A stretch of 64,000 nt of DNA, taken from Arthrobacter sp. DNA4. Lineage in GTDB: Bacteria; Actinomycetota; Actinomycetes; Actinomycetales; Micrococcaceae. Both the position numbers and the translations under genes were made by a program. This document shows positions 59,500-64,000 of this stretch, in pieces. The stretch covers positions 1,984,001 through 2,048,000 of the forward strand of contig NZ_CP101466.1 in the NCBI RefSeq assembly GCF_024362385.1. The letters are read 5' to 3'. Below the pieces are notes generated by a model, which saw only the letters and a program-made list of their open reading frames with translations, had not been told where the DNA came from and ran no database searches. Position 1 is the first letter of the stretch. Each line of letters opens with the position of its first letter.

Positions 59500-61160
59500 G
59501 CTGATGCCCTCGCTAGTTGTTTGGTTCCGGATACAGGCGCGGCCAACGGGATCGCGTCCAAGAGTGACTGTGTATAGGGATGCTGCGGTCGCAGGAAGAT
59601 GTCCTCTACAGCGCCGTGCTCCACGACCTGGCCGCGCCGCAGCACGGAGACTGTGTCGGCCACCTGCCGTACCAATGCGAGGTCGTGGGAAACAAAGAGA
59701 TACGTCAGGCCAAGCTCGCGCTGCAGCTTGGACAGCAGTTCCAGGATTCCCGCTTGGACGCTCACGTCGAGTGCGGATGTCGGTTCGTCCAAAACCACGA
59801 CGTCGGGACGCACCACGAGCGCGCGTGCGATGGCGACCCGCTGCCGCTGGCCGCCGGAGAGATTCGCAGGCCGGCGTGACGCCACGGATTCGGGAAGGCC
59901 CACGGCTTCCAAAGCGTCCCGGACACGTTCTGCGCGTTCCACGTTCGTCCCCACGCCAAATTGGTCCAGCGGTTCCCGGATAATCCTGCTGACCTTCCAG
60001 GTGGGATCCAGGGACGTGAACGGGTTTTGGTACACGAGCTGGAGGTGGCGGCGGATCTCGCGGACTTCGGCCCGCGACCGGCCCGACGTCGATTCGCCGG
60101 CTACTGCAATCTCCCCGCCGTCCGCCTGTTCAAGACCGAGCAGCAGCCGCACAGCCGTTGTCTTTCCCGATCCTGATTCCCCAACCAGGGCGTGGGTGCG
60201 TCCGCGTTGCACGGAGAAAGAGACACCGTCAACGGCAAGAACTTCCTTGCCTCCGGCGGTGAAGCGCTTGGTGACCTCGCGCACGTCAATTTGTGCAGGC
60301 GGAACGGAAGGTGAGTAAGCAACGCCAGGCCGGGAGCCGCCGTCGGGCGCTGCATCAGCGGTGACCCGCTGGTTGCGGTACCTGTCCGGGTGCAAGGCTG
60401 GGACGTCTGCTTGGAGATTCCTTGCGTACTCGGTCTTGGGTGTCGCGAAGATTTCGCGGGACGTGCCGCTTTCCTGCACCGCTCCATCCTTCAGGACCAC
60501 CAGGGAATCAGCGCGCTCGGCGGCGATCGCGAGGTCGTGCGTGATGAGGAGCAGGCTGATGTCCAGCTCGCTGCGCAGTTCCGTCAGCATGTCCAGGATC
60601 AGCTTCTGCACTGTGACATCCAGGGCTGAGGTGGGTTCGTCAGCCACGATGAGAGACGGCCGCGGCAGCACCGTCAGGGCAATGAGAACGCGCTGCAGCA
60701 TCCCGCCGGAAAGCTGGTGAGGATAGGAGTCGTATACCCGGGCAGGATCCGGCAGGCCCACCTGCTTCAGCACCCGAAGGATTTTTTGGCGCCGTACCGC
60801 GGGCTCGGTTTCGCCGAGCAACGCGGCTGCTTCGTGCGCTTGTGCGCCAATGGTACGGACCGGATTGAGCGCCGAAGCCGGGTCCTGCGGGATAAACCCG
60901 AGTTCCCGGCCCCTGTACTGCCGGAACTGCTTCTCCGGCAGGGACAGGAGATCTTTGCCGTTCAGCTCCACCGTGCCGGTGGCAGACGAACCGTGGGGAA
61001 GCAACCGGAGGATGGCTTTCGCGATGGTCGACTTGCCCGAACCGGACTCGCCGATCAGCGCGAGGCTCTCGCCCTTGGCGAGTGAAAACGACACATCATG
61101 GACGACGGCGGCACGGTCATACGCGATCGACACATTTTGCACTGTTAGTAGGGAGCTCAT
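59496..61160 (-). CDS. Dipeptide/oligopeptide-type ABC transporter, fused dual ATP-binding protein
   Basis: A 554-residue protein with two complete ATPase modules (DppD and DppF types in one chain). Module 1 has Walker A GESGSGKSTI, signature LSGGMLQRVLIALT and Walker B LIVADEPTSALD. Module 2 has GESGSGKTTA, LSGGQRQRVAIARAL and VVLDEPTSALD. It energises the two permeases encoded just upstream. One base separates it from the permease stop, and it overlaps the aminotransferase. Confidence 0.92.
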   Translation of the reverse strand: MSSLLTVQNVSIAYDRAAVVHDVSFSLAKGESLALIGESGSGKSTIAKAILRLLPHGSSATGTVELNGKDLLSLPEKQFRQYRGRELGFIPQDPASALNPVRTIGAQAHEAAALLGETEPAVRRQKILRVLKQVGLPDPARVYDSYPHQLSGGMLQRVLIALTVLPRPSLIVADEPTSALDVTVQKLILDMLTELRSELDISLLLITHDLAIAAERADSLVVLKDGAVQESGTSREIFATPKTEYARNLQADVPALHPDRYRNQRVTADAAPDGGSRPGVAYSPSVPPAQIDVREVTKRFTAGGKEVLAVDGVSFSVQRGRTHALVGESGSGKTTAVRLLLGLEQADGGEIAVAGESTSGRSRAEVREIRRHLQLVYQNPFTSLDPTWKVSRIIREPLDQFGVGTNVERAERVRDALEAVGLPESVASRRPANLSGGQRQRVAIARALVVRPDVVVLDEPTSALDVSVQAGILELLSKLQRELGLTYLFVSHDLALVRQVADTVSVLRRGQVVEHGAVEDIFLRPQHPYTQSLLDAIPLAAPVSGTKQLARASA

Positions 61161-61161
61161 G

Positions 61162-62016
61162 TCACTTCGCCTTTCGCAGCCAGCGGCTGATGCGGTTGAC
61201 GGATAAGACAGTAATGACGATGACCAACGCCGGCGCGTACACGAGCCACGGCGCGGTGACGTAAGTCTTGCCGGAGGCCACCAGCAAACCCCAGTCCGAG
61301 GCGGGGGGTGGATCGCCGTAGCCGAGGAAAGCCAGTGACGCGATGATCAGGATGGACGTGCCGAACTGGAGCACTGCCAGGACCAGCACGGAGCGGTAGG
61401 CGTTGGGCAGGATGTGTCCCAGCAGGGCGTGGAGGCGGTTGCCGCCTTCCAGATAGGAGGCTTCGACGTACGTGGCCCCGCGGACGCGCATCACCTCCGC
61501 ACGCATCAGCCTGGCGAAAACCGCGACGGCGGATACACCGGTTGCGATGGCCGCGTTGATGGTCTGGAAACCCAGGGAACTGACGATGACCACGGCCAGG
61601 AGGAAGCCCGGAATGGCAAGAAGCACGTCGACGAAGCGGCCAAGGACGGAGTCGGTCCAGCCGCCGCGGAACCCGGTGGCGAGGCCGATGATGCCGCCCA
61701 CCACCAGGCCGATCAGGACCGCGACCAAGGCGCTCGTTACCGAGGAGGCGGTCCCGGAGACCACGCGGGCGTACTGGTCCCGGCCAAGGTAGTCTGTCCC
61801 GAACCAGTGTTCTGTGCTGGGTGCGGCCAGTTTGCTCGCGGTGTCGCCGGCAATCGGACTGTAGTGCGTGAAGATACCCGGTAAGAGGGACCACAGGATG
61901 ACGAGGAGAACCACGGCAAAGGACAGGATCACTGTGACCGGCGGAAGGCCGTCCGTCAGTTTGCGCTTCGTGGGTTCTGCCTGGTTCAACTGGGGGTTGC
62001 TGAGGAGGGCGGTCAT
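61162..62016 (-). CDS. ABC transporter permease, DppC type
   Basis: A 284-residue permease with about six helices: an N-terminal cytoplasmic stretch (NQAEPTKRKL), GTDYLGRDQYARVVSGT, and the EAA region MRAEVMRVRGATYVEASYLEGGNRLHALLGHILPN typical of DppC/OppC. It pairs with the DppB-type permease, whose stop it overlaps by 4 bp. Confidence 0.92.
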   Translation of the reverse strand: MTALLSNPQLNQAEPTKRKLTDGLPPVTVILSFAVVLLVILWSLLPGIFTHYSPIAGDTASKLAAPSTEHWFGTDYLGRDQYARVVSGTASSVTSALVAVLIGLVVGGIIGLATGFRGGWTDSVLGRFVDVLLAIPGFLLAVVIVSSLGFQTINAAIATGVSAVAVFARLMRAEVMRVRGATYVEASYLEGGNRLHALLGHILPNAYRSVLVLAVLQFGTSILIIASLAFLGYGDPPPASDWGLLVASGKTYVTAPWLVYAPALVIVITVLSVNRISRWLRKAK

Positions 62017-62966
62017 GCGCTTACCTTCTCCCGGAGTTTGACGCGCGGATCCAGCAGCGGCGAGGCGAGGTCTGCCAGGAGGTTGAAGACCACGAACACC
62101 ACGGCCGAAAGGGATACGACTGCTTGAAGAACGGGCTGGTCCTCACCCGTCACGGCCTTTTGCACCACGGTTCCGATCCCGTCGCGGCCAAAGATGGTTT
62201 CCGTGATGACCGAGCCGCCAAGGAGTTCGCCCACGATCAGTGCCACCATCGCCACAGACGGAAGGGCCGACGGCTTCACCAGGTGCTTGGCGAAAAGCTT
62301 GGCTTCCGTCAGTCCACGGGAACGGGCCACGACGGCATACTCCTGCCGGGATTCGTGGTCCAGACTGGCAATCGACACTTCGGCCAGCGGAGCCGAGACG
62401 GGGATTGCCAAGGTGATGGCGGCGAAGAGTGTGGCCACGGGACTGTTCGGATCCGTGGTGGTAAACGAATGGAGCCGGAAAGCGAAGAGCTCGATCAGGA
62501 CCAGGCCGATCACGAAGTTCGGCACGGACAGGAAGAACGACGGGATGGAGCGGACAATCGCAGCCCATTTTGCGGGAAGGTACTGGGCGCCGTACGCGAT
62601 GGCTAGGGCGAAGACGATCGCGATGACCAGTGCACTCGACGCCAGTGTGAGGGTGGAGGGCAGGGCATCCGCGACGATCTGGCTCACCGGGAGGTTGGAC
62701 TGCAGCGAAAACCCTAGTTCACCCGTCAGGAACCGGCTGAGTGACAGGAGGAGCTGGACGATCACCGGTTGATCGAGTCCATAGAAGGCCACGATCCGCT
62801 GGATGTCCTCCTCGCTGAGGCCGTGCTGCGGGTCCCGGAGTGTGTTGGTGATCGCGTCACCGGGAAGCACGCTGATGATCAGGAACGTCAGGACGTAGGC
62901 GAGGAGGACAACGAGGACCGCCTGACCCACACGTGTGAGGGCAAAGCGCTTGTAATCGCCGGTCAC
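62013..62966 (-). CDS. ABC transporter permease, DppB type
   Basis: A 317-residue permease of the DppB/OppB type: VGQAVLVVLLAYVLTFLIISVLPGDAI, GLDQPVIVQLLLSLSRFLTGELGFSL, EYAVVARSRGLTEAKLFAKHLVKPS. GTG 62966 overlaps the binding-protein stop as GTGA, which fits the operon's other 4-bp overlaps. An upstream TTG at 62978 is also open. Confidence 0.9.
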   Translation of the reverse strand: MTGDYKRFALTRVGQAVLVVLLAYVLTFLIISVLPGDAITNTLRDPQHGLSEEDIQRIVAFYGLDQPVIVQLLLSLSRFLTGELGFSLQSNLPVSQIVADALPSTLTLASSALVIAIVFALAIAYGAQYLPAKWAAIVRSIPSFFLSVPNFVIGLVLIELFAFRLHSFTTTDPNSPVATLFAAITLAIPVSAPLAEVSIASLDHESRQEYAVVARSRGLTEAKLFAKHLVKPSALPSVAMVALIVGELLGGSVITETIFGRDGIGTVVQKAVTGEDQPVLQAVVSLSAVVFVVFNLLADLASPLLDPRVKLREKVSA

Positions 62967-64000
62967 TGTGAAATCCAAGCGGTGTAAAAGTTCGCGTAGG
63001 CCAGGCCGTTGTACTGGACATCCTTGAGCTTCGGGCTGATCAGGTACAGGCGCTGGACCAGCTGATTAAGGGGAACAAAATAGGCCTGGTCCAAGACGTA
63101 CTTCTGCAGTTCGTCGGCAACCTTCTCACGGGAAGCCCTGTCCGAGGCGGTGGCGATCGCCGTCGAAAGGTCGTTCAGCTTCTGGTCGCTGGTGCCAACG
63201 CTGAACCAGTCCTCGCCCTTGTTCTGGCTCGTCAGGACACCAGCGACCGTTCCAACATCGACGAAGCTGCGCGAGGTCTGGAACAGCGGCGGCTTGCTGG
63301 CCTGGATTGCTGCATAGCGGCTACGTCCACCACTTTGAGGTTGACCTTGATGCCTACCTTCTTCAGCTGCTGGGCGATGAGTTCATCCTCGGCCTTGGTG
63401 GAGGGGACGTAAGGGTTGGGCGTGAGCGTGAACTCGAGGGTCTTGCCGTCCTTGGCGCGGTACCCATCGGAACCCTTGGTCCAGCCGGCCTCGTCCAGCA
63501 CCTTGTTGGCCTTCCCGGGGTCGAACTTGAAAGAGTCGCTGAAGTCGCCGGCTTCGGGGACGTTGCCCTGGATGAATGTGGTGGCGGCGTTCCAGTCGTC
63601 CGTGTAGACCGTCTTTCGGATCTCTTCGCGGTCGATGCCGTGCTGGATGGCTTGGCGGACGGCGAGTTCGTTGGTGGGGAAGGCCGTGGTGTTCACCTGG
63701 AATCCGTCGACGAAACCAAGATAGCGGGGCGTGCCGACGGTGAAGCCCTGGGCCTTGAGGGATTCAATTTCCTGCGGCTCTACGTTGAAGGCGACATCCG
63801 CCTGGCCGGAAACCACAGTGGAAGTGCGGACCGAGGTGTCCTTGATGACCTTGTAGGTAAGGGTGTCCAGACGTGCCGGGCCGGTGTGGCCGAGTGCCGC
63901 CGGGCCCCAGTTGTAGTCTTTGCGCTTCTCGAGCACGTAGCTGTCGCCCTGCTTCCACGACTTGACCACGAACGGACCGCTGCCGATTTCCTGGCTGAGG
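62963..64000 (-). pseudogene. ABC transporter substrate-binding protein (SBP_bac_5), frameshifted and cut by window edge
   Basis: A family 5 peptide/nickel-type binding protein whose start is beyond the window. The first visible part reads GSGPFVVKSWKQGDSYVLEK and runs to VNLKVVDVA. A one-base deletion near 63320 then shifts the frame; the downstream frame continues YAAIQASKPPLFQTSRSFVD and ends NFYTAWISQ at 62963. With the shift read through, length and ending are normal. The stop overlaps the DppB start. It would bind the solute for this transporter. Real decay or a base-call error are both possible. Confidence 0.85.

Noticed and set aside
1..64000. CRISPR arrays, prophage genes, replication origin
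   Set aside because: No regularly spaced repeat array, integrase, capsid or dnaA/oriC features were seen.

Overview
This GC-rich window looks like the chromosome of an Arthrobacter-type soil actinobacterium (Micrococcaceae). The grounds are the codon usage, many GTG and TTG starts, dense ATGA-overlapping operons, DUF4192 and DUF4236 proteins, and an AcoR-type regulator that has lost its sigma-54 features. No ribosomal RNA, intact tRNA, CRISPR array or phage gene was found. Species cannot be named from the sequence alone.

Positions 1-26647 are catabolic. An aldehyde dehydrogenase and two tandem-duplicated aryl/terpenoid-type alcohol dehydrogenases are interleaved with a TetR gene that has two candidate operators, and a small membrane protein. 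A leftward series follows: Baeyer-Villiger monooxygenase, succinate-semialdehyde-type dehydrogenase, butanediol-type dehydrogenase, isochorismatase-like hydrolase, MFS transporter and TetR. Its promoter is shared with a divergent AcoR/MimR-like activator and holds a perfect 21-bp palindrome. A second leftward operon encodes a family III CoA-transferase, acyl-CoA dehydrogenase, thiolase, enoyl-CoA hydratase and 3-hydroxyacyl-CoA dehydrogenase. Together the two could turn a ketone or alcohol into an acid and then acetyl-CoA. A PadR-controlled operon with a frameshifted transporter follows.

Positions 26759-33251 are accessory: DUF4192, a DUF4236-membrane-HIRAN protein, an IS256-family element whose transposase carries an in-frame TAA, an alpha/beta hydrolase beside the IS, and a 56-nt tRNA-Leu-like remnant with its own terminator.

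Positions 33252-57588 are dominated by sulfur metabolism. A three-gene operon encodes a core MetE-type methionine synthase (MesD type), DUF1852 and a flavin reductase, divergent from a LysR regulator. Next come a sulfonate-type ABC transporter with a TauD-like dioxygenase and an NtaA/DszA-type monooxygenase, a second such monooxygenase beside metQ, and a metN-metI-ssuD-like-flavin reductase operon with two unknown small proteins. A cystathionine beta-synthase/cysteine synthase and a DHA2 exporter coupled to another luciferase-like monooxygenase complete the region. It reads as a system for taking up organosulfur compounds, releasing their sulfur oxidatively and feeding it into cysteine and methionine.

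Positions 57692-64000 hold a rhodanese and a leftward peptide-type ABC transporter operon whose binding-protein gene is frameshifted and runs off the window, ending with a PLP aminotransferase.
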